DNA from: Hallerella succinigenes
GTDB taxonomy: Bacteria > Fibrobacterota > Fibrobacteria > Fibrobacterales > Fibrobacteraceae
DNA length: 64,000 nucleotides
Reading direction: 5' to 3'
Assembly: GCF_002797675.1 (NCBI RefSeq)
Contig: NZ_PGEX01000001.1
Coordinates: forward strand, 620,001 to 684,000
Under the pieces are notes generated by a model. It ran no database searches, was not told the DNA's origin, and was given only the letters and a program-made list of their open reading frames with translations. Below are positions 54,701 to 62,135 of this stretch, one piece after another (the stretch's first letter is position 1; the number at the start of each line of letters is the position of its first letter). The position numbers and the translations under genes are program-made.

Positions 54701-55096
54701 AGCCGCGTAAGCGTGATTGCACATGCCGCGCATTCCGCAACTGCATTTGACCGAAAATTTGACGCCCGCGCCGGGCACCATTTTAAGGCCCTGCTCCTTG
54801 GCAAAGTCAAGAGTTTCTTTCGGTTCCAGATGATGCGCAAGGGAGCCTGCGAGTTCCGGATTCTTTTTTAAGCCTTCCATCAGCAGAGATTCTTCTTCCT
54901 CGGAAAAGCGCGACATCATGAGTTCTACATTCTGCGTGCTCCAGGAGCCGTCTACAATGCGAGCCTTGACGGTGCGCCCCGAAATCTTGACGTCGGCTGC
55001 ACGAGCCTCCGAACGCGAATATACGGCAAAAGAGCGCTCCACAGCGCTGCGCCATTCATCGCCCCAAGGGGTTCGTTTTACGGAATCCGTTGCCAT
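51653..55096 (-). CDS. SNF2-family helicase with SWIM zinc finger
   Basis: A 1,147-residue SWI2/SNF2 ATPase. An N-terminal SWIM finger (Cys118-x-Cys120...Cys126-x-His128) and a long linker precede the helicase core, with Walker A in DDMGLGKT (about 682), DEAQ in VVIDEAQNI, and the C-terminal helicase motifs KVLVFTQFTEMG and QATDRAYRIGQ. It probably remodels protein-DNA complexes during transcription or repair. A TATCTTTG element ends five bases before the ATG. Its last 43 codons are duplicated next to putP. Confidence 0.93.
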   Translation of the reverse strand: MATDSVKRTPWGDEWRSAVERSFAVYSRSEARAADVKISGRTVKARIVDGSWSTQNVELMMSRFSEEEESLLMEGLKKNPELAGSLAHHLEPKETLDFAKEQGLKMVPGAGVKFSVKCSCGMRGMCNHAYAALHGIGKKIDKDPFTIFTVRGMDVCQLAEQCTQAAWEEELPVENGKTALPVFAEKFTHVPLEGSEEISEVPEYESANIVDARKALVNAVAPNAAFPEEFVNLYRETCLEQFAESFECYPEKSVDLSEGGVVRYAGTDLWMFGKIPLEWAVDAVSVEGPTGMSKADISFKLLNYARQTALEILNRGSVYPKLFALDKKVARFFWLPLKSIPEVHGAIARLQAWMPVKFVRSEMESPKQMTQNSAEMLVTAILSIYMRRIDPEKKFKDSRLYAFFGNATLDYSGDAADDILEIEKWLAGYELSNAKYLPVVNGADAGFGKVDVDLDFLDRDLNKAQPYSKLWTREFPAEKRGLVLRAVQPMQNFLPGYDEYVSRKAIDNIHLSGENLIRFLNESVPLFRALCIGMNLPAGIERVVRGVPHPQIVRSEEKAQAGFCRLENLLRLNWSVVIGEKVMDGKQFMELYEKSKDLLYFEGQYFYVTPSDVKQLKDGLRDRFKVPAIKVLQIALAGEFEGLSVEIAPEALEEIHKLKEENESSIPVPAEIQANLRPYQRRGFAWMLGNSKLGFGSIIADDMGLGKTLQVITLLQQMKNDGAFDERKAIVVVPTGLLQNWKRELAKFAPGLKVCIYHGSNRNVEGVNADIFVTTYGVLRSDQEQLTDMNWQLVVIDEAQNIKNAGTSQSRAVRALNAHVKIAMSGTPVENRLMEFWSIMDFCNRGFFGSAKSFHEEFERPIQERANKHCAELFRKVTAPFLLRRLKTDKSIIADLPEKLEQNEWASLSPEQEKLYNDTFNSIMQKLGEFDLENAEDKFERSAAVLRLITALKQICNHPSQYLKDGKTDPALSGKMELFLDIVGSILDTDEKVLVFTQFTEMGEILQKVLHSKLKTEALFYHGGMSIGARGKAIDEFEKDPDRRVLILSLKAGGTGLNLTAASQVIHYDLWWNPAVEAQATDRAYRIGQNRRVVVHRLITKDTFEEKINDILESKKKISEMTVATGENWITKMSDDELREVFTLGKN

Positions 55097-55101
55097 CGCG
55101 C

Positions 55102-55109
55102 CAAAGATA
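55102..55109 (-). promoter_or_regulatory. Promoter -7 element of the helicase gene
   Basis: Minus-strand TATCTTTG is a perfect TAnnTTTG match, five bases before the ATG and with no ribosome-binding site between: a clear leaderless candidate. Confidence 0.5.
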
Positions 55110-55206
55110 GCAAATTACTGCACGGATGTACATTGAAATTATATGTGCCTTTATCGGCTACCCTATCGGGCTTTGAGTCTTCTAAAGAGCCTCCGTTACG
55201 GGGTCT

Positions 55207-55221
55207 TGGATAAAACGTCCA
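55207..55221 (+). promoter_or_regulatory. Operator-like dyad A (TGGA-N7-TCCA), upstream of the TIGR02147 gene
   Basis: TGGA-TAAAACG-TCCA is followed by AAATACGCC. The same element precedes the GH43 gene (13 of 14 bases of GGATAAATCGTCCA shared) and, weaker, the CE6 gene. No plus-strand gene lies upstream of this copy, so it is not part of a 3' untranslated region. Confidence 0.6.
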
Positions 55222-55244
55222 CAGGAAATACGCCCAAGGTATAC

Positions 55245-55298
55245 TTTTTTTTACCTGTCCAGTCTACTTTAATATTGTAAAGTTATAGGTAAAAAAAA
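55245..55298 (+). promoter_or_regulatory. Nested inverted repeats abutting the TIGR02147 start codon
   Basis: Outer arms TTTTTTTTACCT (55245-55256) and AGGTAAAAAAAA (55287-55298) are perfect 12-bp complements; inner arms ACTTTA (55266-55271) and TAAAGT (55278-55283) are perfect 6-bp complements. In RNA the outer stem would sequester the bases directly before the ATG at 55301; in DNA it could be an autoregulatory site. Confidence 0.6.
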
Positions 55299-55300
55299 CT

Positions 55301-56164
55301 ATGGTTACGTTTTCTGACATATCGGATTACCGCGACTTCCTGAAGGAGTATTACGACCGTAAAAAGGCGGAAATGCCCTTCTATTCGTACCGTATGATGG
55401 GTGACAAGCTGGGCCTTGACTCCAGCTATTTGTACCGTGTGCTAAAAAAAAAGCAGCATTTGCCCGCTCATGCCCTTCCGGCCGCCAAGGAAATTCTGGA
55501 ACTGGCCGGTCGCGAGGCCGAGTACTTTGACCTGCTCTTTTCTGCCGCCGTGGTCAAGGACAAGACGAAAAAAGAAGAATTGATGGCTAAGGCTGTCTCT
55601 CTTAGGGACGTGGACCGGCATAGACTCCAGGCCGCGGAGCTCAAATTATTGGAAAACTGGTGGATTCCGGCGGTTCGCGCCTACCTAGAACTAAACGGTG
55701 GCGTGGTGAACCATAAACAAATTTCCAAGGATATTTGCCCCCCGATTACCGAAGAACAGGCTAAAGAGGCCGTAGATACCCTGCTGGAAGTGGGTCTGGT
55801 GAAAAAGATGGCTTCTGGCAAGCTGGCCCTAACCGATGCTCACCTCACGATGGGCGGCCCCGAAAAAAAGGAAGCGGTCCGCAAGTTCCAAAAACAGGTC
55901 CTCGCTTTGGCGAGTGATGCCCTTGATAACATTCCCGTAGACGAAAGAAACATTTCTACTCTTACATTGTCTGTGGACCAGGCCTGCTTTGACGATCTCG
56001 GGGATATGCTCCGGGAATTCAGGCGCCTCGTCCAGAAACGGGTTGATAGTGCCAAAAATTCAGACCGTGTAATGCAGCTTTCTATGGCTTTTTACCCGGT
56101 GGCGCGCAAAGGCGAGGTTGGATCCGTCAACGCAACGGAGGATGCCCAAAGGGAGTCAAAATGA
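55301..56164 (+). CDS. TIGR02147-family regulator-like protein
   Basis: A 287-residue member of the TIGR02147 family (DUF4423-type), a paralogous group expanded in Fibrobacter. The N-terminal third (DFLKEYYDRKKAEMPFYSYRMMGDKLGLDSSYLYRVLKKKQHLPA) looks like a helix-turn-helix. The middle (VNHKQISKDICPPITEEQAKEAVDTLLEVGLVKK) looks like a second winged helix, and the C-terminal part (about 195-260) is a conserved all-alpha/beta domain. No signal peptide. Its stop overlaps the start of the lipoprotein gene as ATGA. A transcription factor for the downstream xylanase genes is the best guess; family members have little experimental characterisation that I know of. Confidence 0.85.
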   Translation: MVTFSDISDYRDFLKEYYDRKKAEMPFYSYRMMGDKLGLDSSYLYRVLKKKQHLPAHALPAAKEILELAGREAEYFDLLFSAAVVKDKTKKEELMAKAVSLRDVDRHRLQAAELKLLENWWIPAVRAYLELNGGVVNHKQISKDICPPITEEQAKEAVDTLLEVGLVKKMASGKLALTDAHLTMGGPEKKEAVRKFQKQVLALASDALDNIPVDERNISTLTLSVDQACFDDLGDMLREFRRLVQKRVDSAKNSDRVMQLSMAFYPVARKGEVGSVNATEDAQRESK

Positions 56165-57486
56165 GATACTGGGTGTGGAAAATGGCTTTTGCAGCATTGG
56201 GTGGAATCTTCGTTGCTTGCAGTACCGATGGAGACAGCGTGGCCGGATCTACCCTTGAAACGGAGAACTCCATTGCGGTGACCCTGACGGTACAACGGGA
56301 AGGCGGCATCCCTGCCGCCCGTTCCAAGGTGTTTGTCCGTCCGGCATACTTCCTGGCAGGTGCCAACAATTATGCTTTTGCCGAAAATCAAGACTTGTCC
56401 GAATCGGATTCCCCAGTAGTGGCATCGGATAGCGCCTTGGGTATCTTGAACTTGGTAACGGACTCTCTGGGCCTTGTGGACTTGCCCCGGCTCAAGCCCG
56501 GCTACTATGTCATCGAAGCCCGTCAAAATATGGAAAGGGCCGCGTCCCGGGTGGTAGTGACGGACAGTTCCGTAGATTCCCTGTCCATGACCGTGCTTTC
56601 TACGGGGGCCATGAAGGGCCAGGTATACCTGCCTGCCGGCATGAAGTCGGTAACGGTGGGCATCCAGGGACTGGACTATTTTGTGCAGACCGACTCCCTC
56701 GGCCATTTTGAATTTGACAACCTGCCTGCGGGTACTTTCAGTGTGGTGGGCTTTGTGTACCGCACCTACGAAAGTACCGGCTCCGACGGCGAACCGGTGG
56801 TCATGAGCAGCTATCTGCAGGTGGGCTCGAGTTCCACAAAGGTCGAGTCCGAAGCGACGGTCGAAGACGTAACGATCGGCCAGCGTCCTATCGAAATCAT
56901 TCCGGATTCTGTCGTATCGGATACCGAAGACGTTTACCCCATCGTCTACTTCGAGGATTTCGAGGACAGTACTCAAGGTTGGTATAAAGGTGTTTCGAAA
57001 TATGGGATTGTCCATGCGCTCGATGCCCAGTATGACACGGAACGGGACGGTCTTGTAGGCCATTTCGTATACCAAACCGACTCTAATTATAACTGGGTAC
57101 TTATGGGCCGTTCCCTAAACGGAATAGTGGACCTGTCGGAGCTGGACTCCGTTGAAATTTGGGCCCGGGGTAGCAAGGGGGATTCTACCCAGTGGCTAAG
57201 CTTCTCCTTCGACGTGCTCATGGATTCCCTGACCCTGGACAGCCTGGGCTACGAAAACGGAAAGTCCTGGGTGCATCTGGAACTGGATACAACCTGGCAA
57301 CGGTATGTCATTACTCCGAAGGACCTTTTAGAAACCGATTCCCTAAAAATCGGAGCTAATCTTGGCTGGGACAACGTAAAGGATCACGTGACTAACCTAA
57401 ACCTCTTTGGCGGTGGTGTCGGCGGTTCCTTCGAGTTCTGGATCGACGACATTACCATTTACGGTGTCAAGCCCTGGGAACCTTAG
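56161..57486 (+). CDS. Surface lipoprotein with Ig-like and CBM-like domains, coupled to the regulator
   Basis: 441 residues. Lipobox IFVAC gives lipidated Cys20. Residues about 38-240 contain two carboxypeptidase-regulatory-like beta domains (LVDLPRLKPGYYVIEARQ; GMKSVTVGIQGLDYFVQTDSLGHFEFDNLPAGTFSVVG). Residues about 258-438 form a jelly-roll domain of CBM11/CIA30 type (YFEDFEDSTQGWY, DSVEIWARGSKGD, FEFWIDDITIYG) that could bind polysaccharide. No enzyme motif. Because it is coupled to the TIGR02147 gene and followed by xylanases, a role as substrate sensor at the cell surface is plausible but inferred. Confidence 0.78.
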   Translation: MRYWVWKMAFAALGGIFVACSTDGDSVAGSTLETENSIAVTLTVQREGGIPAARSKVFVRPAYFLAGANNYAFAENQDLSESDSPVVASDSALGILNLVTDSLGLVDLPRLKPGYYVIEARQNMERAASRVVVTDSSVDSLSMTVLSTGAMKGQVYLPAGMKSVTVGIQGLDYFVQTDSLGHFEFDNLPAGTFSVVGFVYRTYESTGSDGEPVVMSSYLQVGSSSTKVESEATVEDVTIGQRPIEIIPDSVVSDTEDVYPIVYFEDFEDSTQGWYKGVSKYGIVHALDAQYDTERDGLVGHFVYQTDSNYNWVLMGRSLNGIVDLSELDSVEIWARGSKGDSTQWLSFSFDVLMDSLTLDSLGYENGKSWVHLELDTTWQRYVITPKDLLETDSLKIGANLGWDNVKDHVTNLNLFGGGVGGSFEFWIDDITIYGVKPWEP

Positions 57487-57493
57487 CCCTTTT

Positions 57494-57512
57494 CATGGAT
57501 AAATCGTCCATG
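57494..57512 (+). promoter_or_regulatory. Operator-like dyad B, upstream of the GH43 gene
   Basis: CATGGA-TAAATCG-TCCATG, perfect six-base arms around seven bases, beginning eight bases after the lipoprotein stop. It is followed by AATATGCC (AATACGCC in copy A). The TCCA arm lies 47 bases before TAGTTTTA, the same distance as from copy A to TACTTTAA. Confidence 0.62.
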
Positions 57513-57522
57513 TAATATGCCT

Positions 57523-57549
57523 AAAGCCGATGAAAATCGGCTTTTTTTG
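57523..57549 (+). terminator. Terminator after the regulator/lipoprotein pair
   Basis: AAGCCGAT pairs with ATCGGCTT across GAAA, followed by T-run. It separates the pair from the GH43 gene, which therefore needs its own promoter. Confidence 0.9.
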
Positions 57550-57553
57550 TGGG

Positions 57554-57561
57554 TAGTTTTA
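57554..57561 (+). promoter_or_regulatory. Candidate -7 element of the GH43 gene
   Basis: TAGTTTTA, within GGGTAGTTTTA, which recurs exactly before the CE6 gene. It matches TAnnTTTG except for the last base and lies 41 bases upstream of the GH43 ATG. Confidence 0.5.
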
Positions 57562-57602
57562 GCAACATAAGTTAAGTGTGGTTTTGCCTCATAGGAGTTC
57601 TT

Positions 57603-59849
57603 ATGTTGAACGGGAATGTATGGTGCAAGTCTTGCCTTCAAAAGGTGGCTTGTCTGGTTGCAGGTCTTACGGTTTTTGGCCTGGCGGATAATCCGATTTC
57701 GAGCTACCATTATCTGGCGGACCCCGCCGCCGCATCCGATGGAGAGTATTTCTACGTCATTACCGACTCTGACGACCCGGCGGCAGCCAATGCCAACGGC
57801 TACAACATCAAGGCCCTTTATGCTTTCCGCACGAAGGACATGAAGAACTGGACCGACTTCGGCATTATCTACGATGCCCGCAAGGTTGACGGTATCGGCG
57901 ATATCTGGGCATCCGGTATTGCGGTAAACCCCAATGACGGACGCCTGTACATCGTTTTCCCCGATGGCGGTGGCGGCGGTATCGGCCTCATCGGCGCCGA
58001 CAGTATTGCAGGCCCCTGGACGAACCCTGTTTCGGGCAACAAGAAGCTGATCAACAACTGGGGAGGTGGTCTTGCGGACTGCGACGGTATCGGTTGGTGC
58101 TTTGATCCGGCTATTTTCTTCGACGACGACGGCCAGGGCTATTTCACTTTCGGTGGCGGCAGCAGCGATACCCGCAAGGCGGAGGACAACAACAACGACA
58201 TTTTCAACATTTACAAGCTGAACAAGGACATGAAGGGTTTTGACGTGAATACCAAGACCCACCTGAAGATTGGTGGCCCGAGGGCCATGGAAGCTTCCTA
58301 CATTCACAAGTACAAGGGAAACTACTACCTTTCCTACAGTACAGCGGATTTGCGCATTGCCTACGGCATGTCCAAGAACCCCATGGGTCCCTACGAATAC
58401 AAGGGCATCTTCATGGGAAACCCGAGTATCAACGGCCAGAACATCAACGCGAACAACAACAACCATCACGGTATCGCGGAATTCAAGGGACGCTGGTATG
58501 TAACCTATCATGACCGCCGCATTGCCAACGGCTACGACGGCCTAGAAAAAATCCCCGCCGAAGACGGCAAGGCGGATCCAGTTGCAGCTTTCCACCGCAG
58601 CGTGAGCGTCGACGAGTTCTTCTACAATGACGATGGCACCATGATGCCGCTGACCTTTACCAAGGAAGGGCCGGAGCAGATCGAGAACTTTGACCCCTAC
58701 GATTGGTACCCGGCCCTTACCAGTTCCAAGCAGAAGGGCATCCGCAGCCGTTCCAACTTTACCCTGGGCAAGGTGACCGAGCACCTGCTGCTCCCGCTTT
58801 CTACCAAGGAATCCTGGATCCGCGTGAGTGGCGTGGATTTTGGAACGGCGGCGACAGGGTTCGTGGTTCAGGCCGCGAGCGCCGAAGACGGCAACAAGAT
58901 CGAAATCCACACGGATTCTGCCACAGGTACACTGGCAGGGGTCTGTTCCCTCAAGAATACGGGCAACAAAACTACCTATGTCGAAAACACCTGCGAGGTG
59001 GAAGGTCTCAAGGGTATCGTAGACCAGTTGTTCCTGGTGTTCAAGGGCTCCAAGGATTCTACCATGGCTATCAAGGCCTGGGGCTTCGAAGGCAGCGGAA
59101 CTACGCCCCCTACACCACAGCAGCCCTATGGTGACAAGCCTTGGGAAGTTCCGGGAAAAATCGAAGCTGAAAATTACGATGTTCCAGGTTCTGGCCGTGG
59201 CGACGTGTCGTCCTACAGCGACAAAAATGCAGAAAACCAGGGAGACGCTGAATTCCGCGATACCGAAGGGGTAGACGTGGTAAAAGGCGGTTCCGGTTAC
59301 GCCATCGGCTACACCGAGGCCGGCGAATGGCTGGAATACACCGTCGATGTGAAGACGACCGGGGACTACAAGTTGACCGTAAATGCAGCATCCGGTTCCA
59401 AGACTTCCAGCATCCTTTTCACAGTGGACGGCAACGCCCTTTCCGATACGGTCAAGATTCCCCAGACAGACACCACCTGGAATGTGTACAAGTTAATTGA
59501 CGGCGGTTCCGTGAAGCTTACAGAAGGCTCCCATATTATCCGTCTTTCCATTACCGGTAGCTACGTAAATGTAGACTGGTTCAAGCTGGAATCCATCGTA
59601 AACGGCGAAGTGGTGGAAATTTCCGAAGAAACCACCGGGATTCTTGTCCGGCATGTAAAACTTGACGCGATACAAACATCTGCCTACGACGTGTTTGACC
59701 TGCGGGGCCATAAGGTGGCAAGTTTCATGGCCACTAGCTTATCTGAAGCGTCCAAAATGTGGCGTTCCCGGGCCCAGAAATTTCAGGGAATATGCTTGAT
59801 CCGTAGCCGTAAAACAGGAATGGTGGCTAAAATCCCCGTTTCCCGCTAG
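57603..59849 (+). CDS. Secreted GH43 glycosidase with CBM6 and FPm-1 module
   Basis: 748 residues. The signal peptide ends near AD29. The GH43 propeller (about 30-390) shows the expected triad: base Asp40 (YLADPAAASDG), pKa-tuning Asp168 (CFDPAIFFDDDG) and acid Glu230 (AMEASYIHKYKGNYYLSYS). A beta-sandwich follows, then CBM6 (about 530-665, GEWLEYTVDV...VNVDWFKLE), then a basic module FPm-1 (677-748, YDVFDLRGHKVASF...). Likely an arabinofuranosidase or xylosidase trimming xylan. ATG at 57603 is fixed by AGGAG five bases upstream. Confidence 0.9.
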   Translation: MLNGNVWCKSCLQKVACLVAGLTVFGLADNPISSYHYLADPAAASDGEYFYVITDSDDPAAANANGYNIKALYAFRTKDMKNWTDFGIIYDARKVDGIGDIWASGIAVNPNDGRLYIVFPDGGGGGIGLIGADSIAGPWTNPVSGNKKLINNWGGGLADCDGIGWCFDPAIFFDDDGQGYFTFGGGSSDTRKAEDNNNDIFNIYKLNKDMKGFDVNTKTHLKIGGPRAMEASYIHKYKGNYYLSYSTADLRIAYGMSKNPMGPYEYKGIFMGNPSINGQNINANNNNHHGIAEFKGRWYVTYHDRRIANGYDGLEKIPAEDGKADPVAAFHRSVSVDEFFYNDDGTMMPLTFTKEGPEQIENFDPYDWYPALTSSKQKGIRSRSNFTLGKVTEHLLLPLSTKESWIRVSGVDFGTAATGFVVQAASAEDGNKIEIHTDSATGTLAGVCSLKNTGNKTTYVENTCEVEGLKGIVDQLFLVFKGSKDSTMAIKAWGFEGSGTTPPTPQQPYGDKPWEVPGKIEAENYDVPGSGRGDVSSYSDKNAENQGDAEFRDTEGVDVVKGGSGYAIGYTEAGEWLEYTVDVKTTGDYKLTVNAASGSKTSSILFTVDGNALSDTVKIPQTDTTWNVYKLIDGGSVKLTEGSHIIRLSITGSYVNVDWFKLESIVNGEVVEISEETTGILVRHVKLDAIQTSAYDVFDLRGHKVASFMATSLSEASKMWRSRAQKFQGICLIRSRKTGMVAKIPVSR

Positions 59850-59870
59850 TTTTCCACAAAACACATCCAA

Positions 59871-59900
59871 GAGAGGCACCTCCAAATGGAGGCGCCTTTC
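59871..59900 (+). terminator. Hairpin between the GH43 and GH30 genes (weak terminator or attenuator)
   Basis: About 13 pairs with one A-C mismatch (arms around AGGCACCTCC and GGAGGCGCCT, loop AAAT). There is no proper T-run, so it may reduce rather than stop readthrough, or protect the upstream message 3' end. No dyad of the TGGA-N7-TCCA type and no clear TAnnTTTG element is seen in the 139-bp gap, so GH30 is probably cotranscribed with GH43. Confidence 0.55.
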
Positions 59901-59988
59901 TTGAAATAAATAAGGGCTAAAAAGTCAACCCTTGACAAAAAGCAAAAAGGACGATGCATTTTTTGTCGAGCGGTGGAAAGGAGTAATC

Positions 59989-62064
59989 ATGAAAATTTCA
60001 AATAGGGTGAAGAATGTATCCTGTATTCTCGGGGTATTCGGGATTGGGTGCACGGCGATGGCCGCGACTGTCAACGTGGATTTAGACGAAGAACATCAGG
60101 TCATACGCGGTTTTGGGGGTATGGTCCATAACCAGTGGCAGGGCGGTGGCGGCCTTTCCGAAGCTGACGCAAAGATTGCGTTCGGTACAGGTGAAGGCAC
60201 AATCGGCCTCAATACGCTGCGTATTCCCGTATATGCGAGCTCAAGCGATTTCAACAAGGAAGTGAACGCCGCGAAGTACGCCAAAAAATACGCCGGTGAT
60301 GACTTTCTCTTGTATGCAACACCCTGGACTTCGCCTTATGCCGGAGCCAATCAGCACATGGCAGACTCAAATTACCAGAACTATGTAGACCATCTGAACA
60401 GCTTTACGGCATACATGAAGGATCAGGGTGTGCCCCTCTATGCCATTTCCATCAGTAACGAACCGGACTGGTGTGGGGAATGGGCCTGCTGGAGTGCCGA
60501 TGAAATCTATAACTTCACCAAGGACTATGCCGATCAAATGCGCAAGAACGGTACCAAGGTAATTTCTACGGAATCCTTCGCATACCAAAAAAAATTGTAC
60601 AACAAGGTGCTAGACGACGCAAATGCCCTCAAGAACTGGGACATTCTCGGAGCCCATTTCTATGCCAGCAGCGCTACTACCGGCGACGATTTTTTCCAAT
60701 ACGCACTAGCGGATCAGAAAAACGTGGAACGTTGGATGACGGAACACTACACCGAAAGTCAGGGCAGCGGCAACTACTGGCGCAAAGTCATGTATACGGG
60801 TGACCAAGCAAATCAGAACAAGCTGGATACGGTACGTGCCATGGACGTGGGCTATGAAATCCACCGCGCCATGGTGGTGGGTAACTTCAATCAGTACACC
60901 TGGTGGTATATCCGCCGCTGTTACGGCCTGATCATGGAAAAGGATTTTGGCAACAAGCTCAGCATTCCCACCGATGAAATCGGAAAGATTTCCAAGCGCG
61001 GTTACATAATGAGCCAGTTTGCCCGTTTCGTACGCCCTGGGGCCATCCGTGTGGGGGCAACCGACAAGCCCGAAGACAATCTCTTTGCTAGCGCCTACAA
61101 GAGTGCCGATGGAGATAGCGTCATTGTCGTGCTGGTGAACCGGGATTACGGCAAGAGCAAGACGGTGACGGTGAACGTGCCGGGTGCCGATATATCGACT
61201 TTCCACATGTACACTACCAGCGAGGCGAAAAATGCCAAGGACGAAGGCGAAGTGGAAGTGGAAAACGGATCTGTCACCATTACCATGGAATCCGGCGCCA
61301 CCAACAAGGACTGTATCGTGACCCTGGTGGGCGTTGGAGAACAGATTGTCATTCCCCGAGAACCCTACGATGGTAAAGTCGCAACTTTGCCGGGTAAGGT
61401 CGAAGCCGAAAACTACGACGTACCGGGCAAGGGTAAGGGAAATTCCACCTACCAGGATTCCGATTCCGAGAACAAGGGCGACGCCGAATTTCGCGATACC
61501 GAAGGGGTAGACGTGGTAAAAGGCGGTTCCAATTACGCCATCGGTTACACCACGACGGGCGAATGGTTGGAATACACTGTCGACGTGAAGAAATCGGGCG
61601 AATACGAGTTGCTGGTTCATGCCGCCTCCGGAAGCGAAACTTCCAGTTTCCAGTTCTCCATTGACGGGCAAACCATGACCGAGGTTATCGAGATGCCCAA
61701 GACCGGCGAGGACTGGAGCGTTTACAAGGATGTTTCAGCCGGCAAGGTGAACCTGACGGAAGGTCAGCACATTGTGCGGCTCTCCATTACGGGTGGCTAC
61801 GTGAATATCGACTGGTTCCGCTTCGGCACCGAGGCGGAAGAATACAAGGAAGGTACGACTTTTACGGTGTCCGCGCCCCTGCTCCTGCCCACCGAAACTG
61901 AAAATTTCCGTATTTTCGACATGAATGGCAGCTATCTGGGTTCCGTCCAGGCGATGGGAATGCAGGAACTCCGTTCCAGGGCAGCAAATCTGGTGAAACG
62001 GGGCGGAGCCTATCTGGCCAAGTCCCTCGGTGGCCGTACTGTACGCATCCAGGTGACCAAATAG
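59989..62064 (+). CDS. GH30 glucuronoxylanase (subfamily 8-like) with CBM6 and FPm-1
   Basis: 691 residues. Signal peptide about 1-26 (cleaved near AMAA). Catalytic residues are acid/base Glu158 (ISNEPDW) and nucleophile Glu252 (WMTEHYTES). The segment TWWYIRRCYGLIM with Arg309-Arg310, then ISKRGYIMSQFARFVRPGAIRV, matches GH30_8 enzymes, where an Arg in this segment grips the glucuronic-acid side chain of xylan. A side beta-domain leads to CBM6 (about 470-605) and a basic FPm-1 module (about 620-691). The ATG at 59989 follows AAGGAG. An endo-glucuronoxylanase is predicted. Confidence 0.92.
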   Translation: MKISNRVKNVSCILGVFGIGCTAMAATVNVDLDEEHQVIRGFGGMVHNQWQGGGGLSEADAKIAFGTGEGTIGLNTLRIPVYASSSDFNKEVNAAKYAKKYAGDDFLLYATPWTSPYAGANQHMADSNYQNYVDHLNSFTAYMKDQGVPLYAISISNEPDWCGEWACWSADEIYNFTKDYADQMRKNGTKVISTESFAYQKKLYNKVLDDANALKNWDILGAHFYASSATTGDDFFQYALADQKNVERWMTEHYTESQGSGNYWRKVMYTGDQANQNKLDTVRAMDVGYEIHRAMVVGNFNQYTWWYIRRCYGLIMEKDFGNKLSIPTDEIGKISKRGYIMSQFARFVRPGAIRVGATDKPEDNLFASAYKSADGDSVIVVLVNRDYGKSKTVTVNVPGADISTFHMYTTSEAKNAKDEGEVEVENGSVTITMESGATNKDCIVTLVGVGEQIVIPREPYDGKVATLPGKVEAENYDVPGKGKGNSTYQDSDSENKGDAEFRDTEGVDVVKGGSNYAIGYTTTGEWLEYTVDVKKSGEYELLVHAASGSETSSFQFSIDGQTMTEVIEMPKTGEDWSVYKDVSAGKVNLTEGQHIVRLSITGGYVNIDWFRFGTEAEEYKEGTTFTVSAPLLLPTETENFRIFDMNGSYLGSVQAMGMQELRSRAANLVKRGGAYLAKSLGGRTVRIQVTK

Positions 62065-62076
62065 ATTTATCCATCG

Positions 62077-62091
62077 TTGACTATTTGTCCA
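62077..62091 (+). promoter_or_regulatory. Operator-like dyad C, upstream of the CE6 gene
   Basis: TTGA-CTATTTG-TCCA: same spacing as copies A and B with one mismatch in the left arm, then AACATGGGG. It starts 13 bases after the GH30 stop. The TCCA arm lies 48 bases before TAGTTTTA. Confidence 0.45.
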
Positions 62092-62093
62092 TA

Positions 62094-62129
62094 GAACATG
62101 GGGCTTTCCCCGTGTTCTTTGTGCTTTTT
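62094..62129 (+). terminator. Hairpin terminator after GH30
   Basis: GAACATGGGG pairs with CCCCGTGTTC (one G-U) across CTTT, with TT after it and a second T5 run a few bases later. Confidence 0.7.
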
Positions 62130-62135
62130 GGGGGG

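Noticed and set aside
55301-57486. Toxin-antitoxin reading of the TIGR02147/lipoprotein pair
   Set aside because: The second protein is an exported lipoprotein of 441 residues with beta domains; neither size nor topology fits a toxin-antitoxin pair.
59932-59988. N-terminally extended start (TTG) for the GH30 gene, and similar extensions at 57576 (GH43) and 62098 (CE6)
   Set aside because: Each extension breaks the signal peptide and skips a good AGGAG ribosome-binding site that points to the downstream ATG; the CE6 extension also overlaps the terminator and promoter.
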